Below, one piece after another: positions 1-6,631 of a DNA stretch of 64,000 bases. Both the position numbers and the translations under genes were made by a program. The notes beneath the pieces are model-generated. The model was not told the origin of the DNA, did no database searches, and was given only the letters and a program-made list of their open reading frames with translations. The stretch spans positions 1 through 64,000 of the forward strand of contig CAOJRU010000010.1 of the NCBI GenBank assembly GCA_948442365.1. Direction: 5' to 3'. Origin of the DNA: an uncultured Clostridium sp. (GTDB taxonomy: Bacteria; Bacillota; Clostridia; TANB77; CAG-508). Numbering within the stretch: position 1 is the first letter of the stretch; each line of letters opens with the position of its first letter.

Positions 1-200
1 ACTAAATTATAAAAAATAAAGCTAGATTAGATTAATTTCTAATTTAGCTTTTCTAGTATATTTAAATTAAAACAAGATATAAAAATACTTGTACCAAGTA
101 TACATTTATTTACATTCTACTATATTTATATTAAAACTGAATATTCTTGCAATAATTCTCGAAATTGAATTATTTACATTATCTTGTAGATTTAAGATTT

Positions 201-353
201 TTAAATTTTTTTTAATTTTGTATCGACAAATTCTTTTAGTATCTCTTGTGTGTTTCTTTTTTCTTTTTGTAATACAAGTTGCCATTTTTCAAATTCTTCT
301 TTTGTAACGGAGCAGAATATTCGCTTTGTCTTTTTTCTATCTTTTTCAGCCAT
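201..353 (-). CDS. small basic protein, possible DNA-binding
   Basis: A 50-residue ORF read leftward from an ATG, preceded by a good ribosome site (AAGGAGG, then AATTGATAA). It begins MAEKDRKKTKRIF and continues as a Lys/Glu-rich probable helix ending in LKKI. Length and charge resemble small ribbon-helix-helix or plasmid-type regulators, but no diagnostic motif is visible. It lies just downstream of another short leftward ORF (430-543), and both could be served by the strong leftward promoter at 576-604. That suggests a small operon in the accessory island. Function unknown. Confidence 0.5.
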   Translation of the reverse strand: MAEKDRKKTKRIFCSVTKEEFEKWQLVLQKEKRNTQEILKEFVDTKLKKI

Positions 354-429
354 TTATCAATTCCTCCTTGCATTTTTCTTATACATGTATTATAATTTAT
401 ATGCAAGAGAGGGAAGACCCTCTCGAGAC

Positions 430-543
430 TTAGTCATACATATGATGTATAATCATGATGTTTTGCCAAAGTTGTTTGCGGTGAGCTTGTAGCTTTTTCA
501 TTTTGCGGTGAGAAGCTATAAGCTTTTTTAGTTTAGTAATCAT
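430..543 (-). CDS. 37-residue basic peptide
   Basis: A short leftward ORF with a near-perfect Shine-Dalgarno (AAGGAGG, 8 nt, ATG) right behind a consensus promoter. The product is strongly basic with Lys/His/Gln clusters (ITKLKKLIASHRKMKK near the start) and a hydrophobic C-terminal stretch. Its length and charge would fit a small regulator, toxin or leader peptide. No family is recognised. The combination of promoter and ribosome site is the main support for calling it real. Confidence 0.5.
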   Translation of the reverse strand: MITKLKKLIASHRKMKKLQAHRKQLWQNIMIIHHMYD

Positions 544-575
544 ATTGTTTACCTCCTTTCTCTTAAGCTAATAAT

Positions 576-604
576 AGTATAACATAGTGTGTACACACTG
601 TCAA
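576..604 (-). promoter_or_regulatory. consensus promoter with palindromic operator in the spacer
   Basis: Read leftward: TTGACA (599-604), a 17-nt spacer, then TATACT (576-581). The spacer is largely the perfect 14-bp palindrome AGTGTGTACACACT (586-599), which also touches the -35. This is a classic repressor-operator layout for the two short leftward ORFs. The XRE protein at 1287-1487 is a possible ligand by proximity only. Confidence 0.7.
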
Positions 605-720
605 TACTTTTTTCAAAAAAAGCTAAAAAATTTTTCAAAAAGTCAAAAAATCAAGTAATAGAAGACATTGACTAAAAAATAAAAATAGCTTAAAATTGAT
701 TTTAGAAAGAAGTTGATAGA

Positions 721-900
721 ATGAAAGAAGTGTATGAGAAATCTTTAATATTAATAAAAGAGAATAAAATAAGAACAGAAAAAGAATACATGAAACTAGC
801 AAAAGAACATTTTTTATTAAGTAGCACAACATTAAAATTGTTATCTAATAAAAAGACTTTTCAAGATGTAATTAAATATGCCAAAAATAGAGAAGTTTAA
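721..900 (+). CDS. small helical protein, paralogue of the next gene
   Basis: A 59-residue ORF beginning MKEVYEKSLILIKENK, with only a purine-rich stretch (AGAAAGAAG) as ribosome site. Its C-terminal half aligns by eye with the 63-residue product at 1014-1205: TEKEYMKLAKEHFLLSS here against TKEEWDKFAQENYLFSA there, followed in both by a short F-rich segment and K/R. They look like diverged tandem paralogues. Family unknown; small DNA-associated proteins of integrative elements are a possibility, not shown. Confidence 0.5.
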   Translation: MKEVYEKSLILIKENKIRTEKEYMKLAKEHFLLSSTTLKLLSNKKTFQDVIKYAKNREV

Positions 901-1013
901 AAGCTTCTTTTTTTTTGCTTTAGTTTCTCATGAGAAACTAAATACATGTTATGATTCAAAAAAGAAATCTTATAAAAATAATAAATATGGAAATACTATT
1001 TTTAAGGTGATAT

Positions 1014-1205
1014 ATGATGAATTATTACAAGAAAAGTGAAAAAGCTTTTAAAGAATATATAAAGAACAATCCGCAATGTACAAAAGAGGAATGGGATAAA
1101 TTTGCACAAGAGAATTACTTATTTAGTGCTTTTACATTAGCAGCACATAAAAACGCAAGTAGTTTTGAAGAATTAAAAAGAAAGATAATGAAAAGTTTCA
1201 TATAA
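1014..1205 (+). CDS. small helical protein, paralogue of the previous gene
   Basis: A 63-residue ORF with ribosome site AAGGTG 4 nt before tandem ATG codons (1014 and 1017). The sequence is highly charged and predicted helical, with the segment CTKEEWDKFAQENYLFSA matching the upstream ORF at 721-900. There is no signal peptide or membrane segment. It is followed at once by the first of two identical CCACCATAGTGG operator-like sites and then an XRE regulator, so it is probably part of the same accessory module. Confidence 0.55.
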   Translation: MMNYYKKSEKAFKEYIKNNPQCTKEEWDKFAQENYLFSAFTLAAHKNASSFEELKRKIMKSFI

Positions 1206-1217
1206 GAAAAAGACGTT

Positions 1218-1239
1218 TTTCCACCATAGTGGACAAAAT
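1218..1239. promoter_or_regulatory. operator-like inverted repeat, copy 1
   Basis: The site contains CCACCATAGTGGACAAAAT, with the dyad CCAC-N4-GTGG. An identical 22-bp copy lies at 1542-1563. This copy is just upstream of the XRE gene, as expected for an autoregulatory operator. Confidence 0.55.
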
Positions 1240-1286
1240 GCATGTTATAAAAAATATTGAGCATACTAAAGAAAAAGGTGGAAAGT

Positions 1287-1487
1287 ATGAGAATAGAGAT
1301 TTTATTGAAAGAAATTAGAAAAGAAAACGGTATAAGTTTACAACAATTATCAAAAATGACAGGAATATCAAATTCACATTTGAATTATATAGAAAAAAAT
1401 GAAAAAGAGCCGTCTTTATTGATGGCTGTAAGAATAGCACAAGCATTAAATATAGAAATTGATAAATTATATAAAATAGTACCATAG
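1287..1487 (+). CDS. XRE-family HTH transcriptional regulator
   Basis: A 66-residue Cro/C1-type helix-turn-helix protein. An in-frame upstream TTG exists at 1257, but the ATG at 1287 has the better ribosome site (AAGGTGG). The HTH is clear: ISLQQLSKMTGISNSHLNYIE, followed by the family signature NEKEPSLLMAVRIAQALN. It is a single domain with no effector module, typical of repressors in mobile elements and toxin-antitoxin loci. It is flanked by two identical operator-like repeats (1218-1239, 1542-1563), so autoregulation and control of the downstream small ORF are likely inferences. Confidence 0.85.
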   Translation: MRIEILLKEIRKENGISLQQLSKMTGISNSHLNYIEKNEKEPSLLMAVRIAQALNIEIDKLYKIVP

Positions 1488-1512
1488 TACAAATTTGGTA
1501 CTATTTTTATTT
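1473..1512 (+). terminator. intrinsic terminator of the XRE gene
   Basis: The stem AAAATAGTACC/GGTACTATTTTT overlaps the XRE stop codon and runs into a T-rich tail. Confidence 0.7.
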
Positions 1513-1541
1513 TCGTAAAAGAAAAGTGACGTTTCGTAAAA

Positions 1542-1563
1542 TTTCCACCATAGTGGACAAAAT
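1542..1563. promoter_or_regulatory. operator-like inverted repeat, copy 2
   Basis: An identical 22-bp copy of the site at 1218-1239, centred on CCACCATAGTGG, about 50 bp upstream of the ORF at 1616. Two copies flanking a regulator gene suggest control of both transcripts by the same protein. Confidence 0.55.
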
Positions 1564-1615
1564 TCGATATATTTTTTCATATAGAAGCTTCTAAGAAATA
1601 AATCAAAAAAGGAGA

Positions 1616-1924
1616 ATGGATTGTATGAAAAATAAAGAAAAAGATCTATTATTAAAAGAAACTAAAGAATATGAGAAAAATAGACAAAAACTATTTACAA
1701 AAAAGAAGACTAATAATACAATAAGAAAGAATTATAACCCCTTGAAAGTGAATTATAAAAAAGTTTACAAAAGAGGGAGTAGATTGTGTATGGAAAATGA
1801 AACACTAAAAGAGATTAAAGAAATTTTAAAATGGAAGGATAAAATATTTATACATATATTTCCAAAAGCATTTATAAAAGTATATAAAAAAGGAATAGAA
1901 AAAGGATTTAATTCAAGGATATAA
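1616..1924 (+). CDS. hypothetical basic protein of the accessory island
   Basis: A 102-residue ORF starting at 1616 or, with better Shine-Dalgarno spacing (GGAG, 10 nt), at 1625. The N-terminal half is very Lys/Asn-rich and low in complexity. The C-terminal 44 residues, from an internal ATG at 1789 that has its own GAGGGAG-like site, are more protein-like: an amphipathic segment ending KGIEKGF. The true gene may be only that C-terminal part. It sits downstream of the second operator-like repeat. Function unknown. Confidence 0.4.
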   Translation: MDCMKNKEKDLLLKETKEYEKNRQKLFTKKKTNNTIRKNYNPLKVNYKKVYKRGSRLCMENETLKEIKEILKWKDKIFIHIFPKAFIKVYKKGIEKGFNSRI

Positions 1925-2119
1925 AAGTAATGCAATAAGTAATGCAATAGTAGAAATTTTTAAAATATAAACAGAGTATACAAAAAGGTGTAATCGTTTA
2001 AATATGGGTAATTAAAGTGGTTTTGAATGAATGTAGTAAACATTTAAAATGTTTCAAAATAGACCCTGCCCACCAGCAACGTATCTGTTCGAACTTTTTA
2101 TAGAACAGAGAGATACAAA

Positions 2120-2154
2120 AATCAATCAGAAAATAAAATCTGGTTGATTTTTTT
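2120..2154 (+). terminator. intrinsic terminator
   Basis: AATCAATCAGA pairs with TCTGGTTGATT and is followed by six T. It ends the rightward transcription unit of the small-ORF island. The roughly 195 bp before it (1925-2119) hold no convincing gene. Confidence 0.75.
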
Positions 2155-2231
2155 GGGATAATGAAAACCCCACGTTTTACGGGTGGTTATGATTTGCAGT
2201 ATAAGAAGAATACAAATATTTTGAAAATTGT

Positions 2232-2260
2232 TTGACAAATCTTAATTATCTGTGTATAAT
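2232..2260 (+). promoter_or_regulatory. perfect consensus promoter for a small RNA
   Basis: TTGACA (2232-2237), 17 nt, TATAAT (2255-2260). No ORF with a ribosome site follows; instead an intrinsic terminator hairpin lies about 50-90 nt downstream. This indicates a short untranslated RNA. Confidence 0.75.
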
Positions 2261-2266
2261 AAATAT

Positions 2267-2357
2267 AGGAAATGAGACACAGAAATGTGTTGTCACATAT
2301 AAAATTGCGAAGACACTACATTGCCTGCCAAAGCATAATGTAGTGTCTTTATTTATT
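2267..2357 (+). ncRNA. candidate antisense RNA of a type I toxin-antitoxin pair
   Basis: The predicted transcript starts about 7 nt after the consensus -10 and ends at the stem AGACACTACATT/AATGTAGTGTCT (2311-2348) with a TTTATTTATT tail. It converges on the hydrophobic small ORF at 2353-2463 (minus) and would overlap the 3' end of that mRNA. This matches the 3'-overlapping layout known for txpA/RatA and bsrG/SR4 in Bacillus. The RNA boundaries are inferred from promoter and terminator only. Confidence 0.55.
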
Positions 2358-2463
2358 CCTTATTCGTCCAAAGTATGTATATAACTGTCAATAAGGCTAT
2401 GTTTATAGTTAAGGAAAATCCCAATGCATATATCAAAAATAATATAAATCCTATAAACACCAC
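2353..2463 (-). CDS. candidate type I toxin, small hydrophobic peptide
   Basis: The minus strand encodes about 36 residues from GTG at 2463 (or 2460). It is a single membrane-spanning peptide with the segments FIGFILFLIYALGFS and LLTVIYILW and a short polar tail TNKE. A perfect 7-bp hairpin (CATAGTT-TCT-AACTATG) lies just upstream and would expose or hide the translation start region, as in known type I toxin mRNAs. A 3-codon ORF (ATG AGA AAG TGA) overlaps the ribosome site. The start codon is uncertain. The TxpA/BsrG-like role is inferred from architecture, not from sequence identity. Confidence 0.5.
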   Translation of the reverse strand: MVFIGFILFLIYALGFSLTINIALLTVIYILWTNKE

Positions 2464-2651
2464 CTCACTTTCTCATAGTTAGAAACTATGAAGTTTAGTG
2501 GCAACACACATCTGCTTTATATTCATTTCTTATGTTTCATAGTATATCATAATATTTATAGTAAAGCAATAGAAAGAGAACAAACTTTTGTAAAAGTTTG
2601 TTATAAAAATACTTGATTTTTATAAAGTAATTTGATAGTCTATATATAAAT

Positions 2652-2731
2652 TAATTGATATTTGTATCAATCGTCAAGAGAGCCGAAAAAAGTTGTAGAT
2701 AACTACGCCAATGGCACCATAAAATACGATT
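2652..2731 (+). other. structured leader candidate upstream of the MazG-like gene
   Basis: A perfect 7-bp hairpin (ATTGATA-TTTG-TATCAAT) leads into an outer helix AATCGT (2669-2674)/ACGATT (2726-2731). This encloses a nested arm GCC...GTAG-ATAA-CTAC...GGC. The stacking suggests a folded RNA or a mobile-element end. I do not recognise a known riboswitch consensus. It ends about 57 nt before the start codon at 2788. Confidence 0.35.
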
Positions 2732-2787
2732 TAAATCATATTTTATTTTAATAGAATAACAAACGTATGTTTAAGGAGAGCACGATT

Positions 2788-3126
2788 ATGGAATTAAAAG
2801 AAAAATTAGAATTATTAAATGAAAAAAGTTCTATTACAGAAGTTCAAAAATACATAAAAGATATGAAAAAGGCTAGAAAATTTGATAGTGTTACAATTGA
2901 AAGAGAAATGATGTTATTTTTAGAAGAAATAGGAGAACTTGCTAAAGCAATAAGGAAAAGTACAAATGGACATTTGGATGTGGCAAAAGAATATCATGTT
3001 AATGTTGAAGAAGAATTGGCAGATTGTTTTATTTATTTACTTAGTATAGCCAATATGAATGATGTAGATATTTTCAAAGCATTTAAGGAAAAAGAAACTA
3101 AAAATTGTGATAGAGTTTGGAAATAA
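2788..3126 (+). CDS. MazG-like nucleotide pyrophosphohydrolase
   Basis: A 112-residue all-alpha NTP-PPase fold protein. The ATG at 2788 is chosen because AAGGAG lies 9 nt upstream; the in-frame ATG at 2767 has no ribosome site. The metal-binding signature is visible as EIGELAKAIRK (ExxE) and later EELADCFIYLLSIA (ExxD), the MazG/dUTPase-2 pattern. Such enzymes hydrolyse non-canonical or excess NTPs to NMP and pyrophosphate. The substrate cannot be deduced. It is single-domain, shorter than full MazG, and followed by a methyltransferase after 37 bp. Confidence 0.8.
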   Translation: MELKEKLELLNEKSSITEVQKYIKDMKKARKFDSVTIEREMMLFLEEIGELAKAIRKSTNGHLDVAKEYHVNVEEELADCFIYLLSIANMNDVDIFKAFKEKETKNCDRVWK

Positions 3127-3163
3127 TTGTTTTTATACTAGTTTTAAATAAAGGAGACAAAAG

Positions 3164-3775
3164 ATGGAAGAAAAGTACAATACTTTAGAATATTACAATA
3201 AGAACGCAAAGCAATATTGTAAGCAAACATTAATTGGAAATTTACAAGAAAATTATAAACAGTTTTTTAAAGAATTACCAAACGATGCCTATATTTTAGA
3301 CTTTGGCTGTGGTTCTGGAAGAGATAGTAAATATTTTATTGAAAAAGGTTATCAAGTAGAAGCAATAGACGGTTCTATTGAAATGTGCAAAATAGCCAGT
3401 CAATACATAGGACAAGAAGTGAAATGTATGAAATTTGAAGAACTAGACAAAGTAAATACCTATGATGCGATATGGGCTTGTTCGTCTATATTACATGTAG
3501 AAAAAGAAGAATTAGCAGGTATTCTTAATAAAATGATAAAAGCTTTAAAAGAAAATGGGATAATGTATATTTCTTTTAAAAAAGGGACAGGGCATGAAAT
3601 AAAAGATGGGAAATATTATCATTACATAACAAAAGAAGGAATGGAAGAAATATTAAATAAAGTAAACAAAAAAGTAAAAGTGATTGGCTATTTTGAAACT
3701 TTGCCAAGTACCAAAAGAGAAGCAATCCATACAATTTGGGCTAATTTTATCATAAAAAAAGAGGTGGATTTTTGA
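3164..3775 (+). CDS. class I SAM-dependent methyltransferase
   Basis: A 203-residue methyltransferase with the SAM-binding glycine loop ILDFGCGSGRDSKYF (about residues 44-58). An acidic residue ends the next strand (EAIDGS) and motif IV-like IWACSSILHV follows. It has no N-terminal signal or membrane segment. The fold resembles Methyltransf_11/25 small-molecule enzymes of the tellurite-resistance or UbiE type; the substrate is unknown. Strong site AAGGAG before ATG. It probably shares a transcript with the MazG-like gene. Confidence 0.85.
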   Translation: MEEKYNTLEYYNKNAKQYCKQTLIGNLQENYKQFFKELPNDAYILDFGCGSGRDSKYFIEKGYQVEAIDGSIEMCKIASQYIGQEVKCMKFEELDKVNTYDAIWACSSILHVEKEELAGILNKMIKALKENGIMYISFKKGTGHEIKDGKYYHYITKEGMEEILNKVNKKVKVIGYFETLPSTKREAIHTIWANFIIKKEVDF

Positions 3776-3792
3776 TTTTTCGATAGCATAAA

Positions 3793-3829
3793 AAGGAGAT
3801 GGAAGTTTTAGTTTAAAATCCATCTCCTT
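3793..3829 (-). terminator. tmcAL: intrinsic terminator of tmcAL
   Basis: The stem AAGGAGATGGA/TCCATCTCCTT has a T-run on the minus strand, ending the leftward tmcAL transcript. On the plus strand it could act weakly for the converging methyltransferase gene. Confidence 0.7.
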
Positions 3830-3857
3830 AAAAATATAAATCATAATTAATAAATAA

Positions 3858-5093
3858 TTACAATAATGTAACAATTTTCTTTGTAAAATCTAAACTACTG
3901 CAAGAATCTTCCTCATAACCAAGTGTATAAACATTAGTAGCCCAAATATCTTTATTTAACATAGCTTGTAAATTTTTATTTGAATTATCTTCTGCAAAAC
4001 GTTTAACTGACGTAATAATTTGTAGGTCCGGATTTTCCTTAACAATTTCAGAAATAAGGAATTTGCCTCTTTTATTTAAACCTAAAACTCTTATATAAGG
4101 TTGAACTTTTTTAGACATCATCATATCTTTTTTAGTGATTCCCAGTAGAGCATATACAAGAATTCTTTGAATGCGAGTAGAAGTATATCTTTTTGATTTT
4201 ATGATACTAAAGAATTCAGAAAGCGTATTACAAGAATTGGCAGCATTTTTAATAGCAAATTCTAAACCTTCAGAGACATCTGGTAATTCTGCTATTTCAG
4301 AAGGTTCCATCCTTCGTAAATTATAGATAATTTGTTTTTCAAATACACAAAGATCTCGAATCATATGTCCAGCTTTCATATTTTGCATTAAAATAGAATA
4401 ACTAGCAGTAGGCATAAGACTAGATAACGCATTAAATCCGTTATTTTTAATCATATCACGAATAGCGGTACTACTTGCTGTTTTTTCTGTATAATCTAAA
4501 TCATGATAACCAACTTCATATCTTGGAATGATATGAGGCTGAAGATTGCTTTTTAATTTTTTTATAGCTTTTAGATATTCAATTCCTAAAATATTATTAG
4601 GAGAAGAAAGAACATTGGCAAACTTACGAATGTCATTCAAATAAATCATCAGAGCATTTTCGCGAGCTTTTGGATAAGAAAGACCTTTGGCTAATTCATG
4701 TGATAGAAAGGTTTTGTATTTTTTGGGTTCTTCATATAAAACATCGGCACATTTATCTAAAACTTCAACATCAGAAGTTTCAGCACCAAAAGAAATATAG
4801 TCTACTACTTTTAAAGAATCCAATATTTTAACAGCACCTTCTGCAAAATTTTCAGCACTAGAAGTAGCATAGATAACAGGAAGCTCGATGACTAAGTCAA
4901 CGCCACAACGAATAGCAGCTTCTGCTTTTGACCATTTATCAACTAAAGAAGCGCCTCCACGCTGTGTAAAGTTCCCACCCATAATGGCAACTGTATAATT
5001 AGAATCCGTATTTTGTTTTGATTTTTCCAAATGGTATAGATGACCATTATGAAAAGGATTATATTCTGCGACAATACCTAAAACTTTACTCAT
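3858..5093 (-). CDS. tmcAL: tRNA(Met) cytidine acetate ligase
   Basis: A 411-residue protein of the YlbM/TmcAL family, which activates acetate with ATP and acetylates C34 of elongator tRNA-Met. The nucleotidyltransferase signature GIVAEYNPFHNGHLYHL, with HxGH, is at the N-terminus. It is followed by the conserved MGGNFTQRGGASLVDKW, where the basic and polar residues bind ATP, and a C-terminal helical tRNA-binding region. Length is normal for the family. It is divergently transcribed from rnhA across a short AT-rich promoter region. Confidence 0.93.
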   Translation of the reverse strand: MSKVLGIVAEYNPFHNGHLYHLEKSKQNTDSNYTVAIMGGNFTQRGGASLVDKWSKAEAAIRCGVDLVIELPVIYATSSAENFAEGAVKILDSLKVVDYISFGAETSDVEVLDKCADVLYEEPKKYKTFLSHELAKGLSYPKARENALMIYLNDIRKFANVLSSPNNILGIEYLKAIKKLKSNLQPHIIPRYEVGYHDLDYTEKTASSTAIRDMIKNNGFNALSSLMPTASYSILMQNMKAGHMIRDLCVFEKQIIYNLRRMEPSEIAELPDVSEGLEFAIKNAANSCNTLSEFFSIIKSKRYTSTRIQRILVYALLGITKKDMMMSKKVQPYIRVLGLNKRGKFLISEIVKENPDLQIITSVKRFAEDNSNKNLQAMLNKDIWATNVYTLGYEEDSCSSLDFTKKIVTLL

Positions 5094-5179
5094 AGAGATC
5101 CCTTCTTGATTTCAAATTTTTATTTATGCTATAATAGTATCATAAAAAATTAAAAAACACAAATAGAAAGGATAAATTT

Positions 5180-5614
5180 ATGGAAAAAGTTGTTATTTAT
5201 ACAGATGGCGCTTGTTCAGGAAATCCAGGACCAGGCGGCTGGGGAACGATTCTAATGTATAAAGAAAATAAAAAAGAAATTTCAGGAGGAAAGCAAGATA
5301 CTACCAATAATGTCATGGAACTTACTGCGGTAATAGAAGGTTTAAAACTTTTAAAATTTCCGTGTGAAGTAGAATTGTATAGTGATAGTGCTTATGTAGT
5401 AAATGCTTTTGAACAAGGATGGATTTATAATTGGGTCAAGAATAATTGGAAGACGGCAGGCAAAGATCCTGTTAAAAATCAAGAACTTTGGCAAGAATTA
5501 TATCAGTTAACCAAAACGCATAAAGTTAAATTTAATAAGGTAAAGGGACATAGTGATAATCAATATAACAATCGTTGTGACGAATTAGCCAGAAATGCTA
5601 TTGGAAAAATGTAA
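5180..5614 (+). CDS. rnhA: ribonuclease HI
   Basis: A 144-residue RNase HI that cleaves the RNA strand of RNA-DNA hybrids. The catalytic carboxylates are visible in order: [16 protein letters not shown] (first Asp), [10 protein letters not shown] (Glu), SDSAYV (second Asp) and NNRCDELA (final Asp), with the flexible-loop His in KGHSDNQ. Ribosome site AGAAAGGA. A TATAAT box sits in the 86-bp intergenic region shared with the divergent tmcAL. A terminator follows immediately. Confidence 0.96.
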   Translation: MEKVVIYTDGACSGNPGPGGWGTILMYKENKKEISGGKQDTTNNVMELTAVIEGLKLLKFPCEVELYSDSAYVVNAFEQGWIYNWVKNNWKTAGKDPVKNQELWQELYQLTKTHKVKFNKVKGHSDNQYNNRCDELARNAIGKM

Positions 5615-5668
5615 TATTTCCCTGTTACCAAAAGGTGGAATGGTAACAGGGAAAATATTACATTTTTA
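5608..5668 (+). terminator. rnhA: intrinsic terminator of rnhA
   Basis: A long stem pairs TAATATTTCCCTGTTACCA with TGGTAACAGGGAAAATATTA. It begins at the rnhA stop codon and is followed by a T-run. Confidence 0.8.
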
Positions 5669-5738
5669 TTACATAGAGAAAAAATATTGAAAAAAAATGT
5701 CAAATCCAGTATAATAAAAATGTAGGGGGAGGAGTCAA

Positions 5739-6542
5739 ATGAATACCTTTGCAGATTATATATTAGAAGAAAAAGAATTAGATTCAAAAATGGAAATAAC
5801 ATACTATTTGTCGAAGAAATCAAAGATATTTTTTGACAAATCCATTGTATTTAAAGTAGAACTGGCAAGATTATTTTTAAACTATTCTAAAATAGATGTC
5901 GATAAAAACTTTGTCTTGACAGCTTGTTTACTATGTAACTGTAAAAAAGTTGACAATGCACAAGACATTGAAAGAATCCATTCTTATGCAAAAGAAGGAG
6001 CCAACTATTTAAGTCAAATAGGATTTGGGAAAAAATTTTGCAAAGTATGTGAAGAAGTAAATCGATACAGTAAAAGTAATCCGAGAGAAAGAGAAAGTGA
6101 CATATTAGAATTAGTCGACCAATTTGGAGGAATGTTATTAAATAGACCAGAAAGAATTGGATTTAAACCAGACGAAGCCTTAGTTTTATTAGAACATAGA
6201 AATCTAAAATCAGAATACAATCGTTACCTACAAACATTTACGGAATTTGTGAAATTTTTAGAACAAATACAAATGAGTGAAATGGTAAGTATGACAGCAT
6301 TAAGAAGATTAGTAAAGATTTATAATGAAACAGATGAGTTAACAAAATTCATTAAAAAACTTGTTTATGAATTTGAACCTAAAATCGATCAATTAATTGC
6401 AGAACAGAACGATGAAATAGCAAAAGAAATGTTTAGCAAAGTAGAAGGAGCAAATCGACCACTATTTAGTGAAGAAACAACCAAGAAGATTATGGCACAC
6501 ATGCATGAGCATGAAGAAATAAAAACAAGTAATGTAGAATAA
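5739..6542 (+). CDS. conserved hypothetical, degenerate HD-like helical protein
   Basis: A 267-residue helical protein with a strong ribosome site (GGGGGAGGAG). The order of segments (an AxLLCN-like stretch, then RIHSYAKEGANYLSQIGFGKKF, shortened: IHSYAKEGANYL) resembles an HD/PDEase fold. However, the paired HD is absent, so catalysis is doubtful. The C-terminal third is rich in Glu/Lys and ends in HMHEHEEIK. There is no signal peptide or membrane segment. It may be cotranscribed with the EndoQ-like gene. Function unknown. Confidence 0.65.
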   Translation: MNTFADYILEEKELDSKMEITYYLSKKSKIFFDKSIVFKVELARLFLNYSKIDVDKNFVLTACLLCNCKKVDNAQDIERIHSYAKEGANYLSQIGFGKKFCKVCEEVNRYSKSNPRERESDILELVDQFGGMLLNRPERIGFKPDEALVLLEHRNLKSEYNRYLQTFTEFVKFLEQIQMSEMVSMTALRRLVKIYNETDELTKFIKKLVYEFEPKIDQLIAEQNDEIAKEMFSKVEGANRPLFSEETTKKIMAHMHEHEEIKTSNVE

Positions 6543-6572
6543 AAAACTAGAAGATAAAAAATTGCCAAAGGG

Positions 6573-6601
6573 GTTGCCAAAAGGGACGAACCTTTTTGGC
6601 A
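6573..6601. repeat. REP-like hairpin, GGGACG...CTTTTTGGC family
   Basis: TTGCCAAAAGGG pairs with CCTTTTTGGCAA around GACGAA. Related sequences follow other genes at about 11110, 20730, 42770, 45122 and 45540. Confidence 0.6.
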
Positions 6602-6631
6602 ATATTTTTAGAATTAGAAAAGGAGAAAGAA

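Noticed and set aside
89..492. Plus-strand Phe/Leu-rich ORFs near the left edge
   Set aside because: They are antisense to two leftward small ORFs that have proper ribosome sites and a promoter.
2060..2112. Possible tRNA or tmRNA 3' remnant (GTTCGAAC-containing segment)
   Set aside because: The sequence forms a simple hairpin (GTATCTGTTC...GAACAGAGAGATAC) but no acceptor stem or T-arm geometry can be built.
2579..2602. Hairpin AACAAACTTTT/AAAAGTTTGTT as a terminator
   Set aside because: Neither strand has a T-run after the stem, so termination is doubtful; left as an unexplained dyad.
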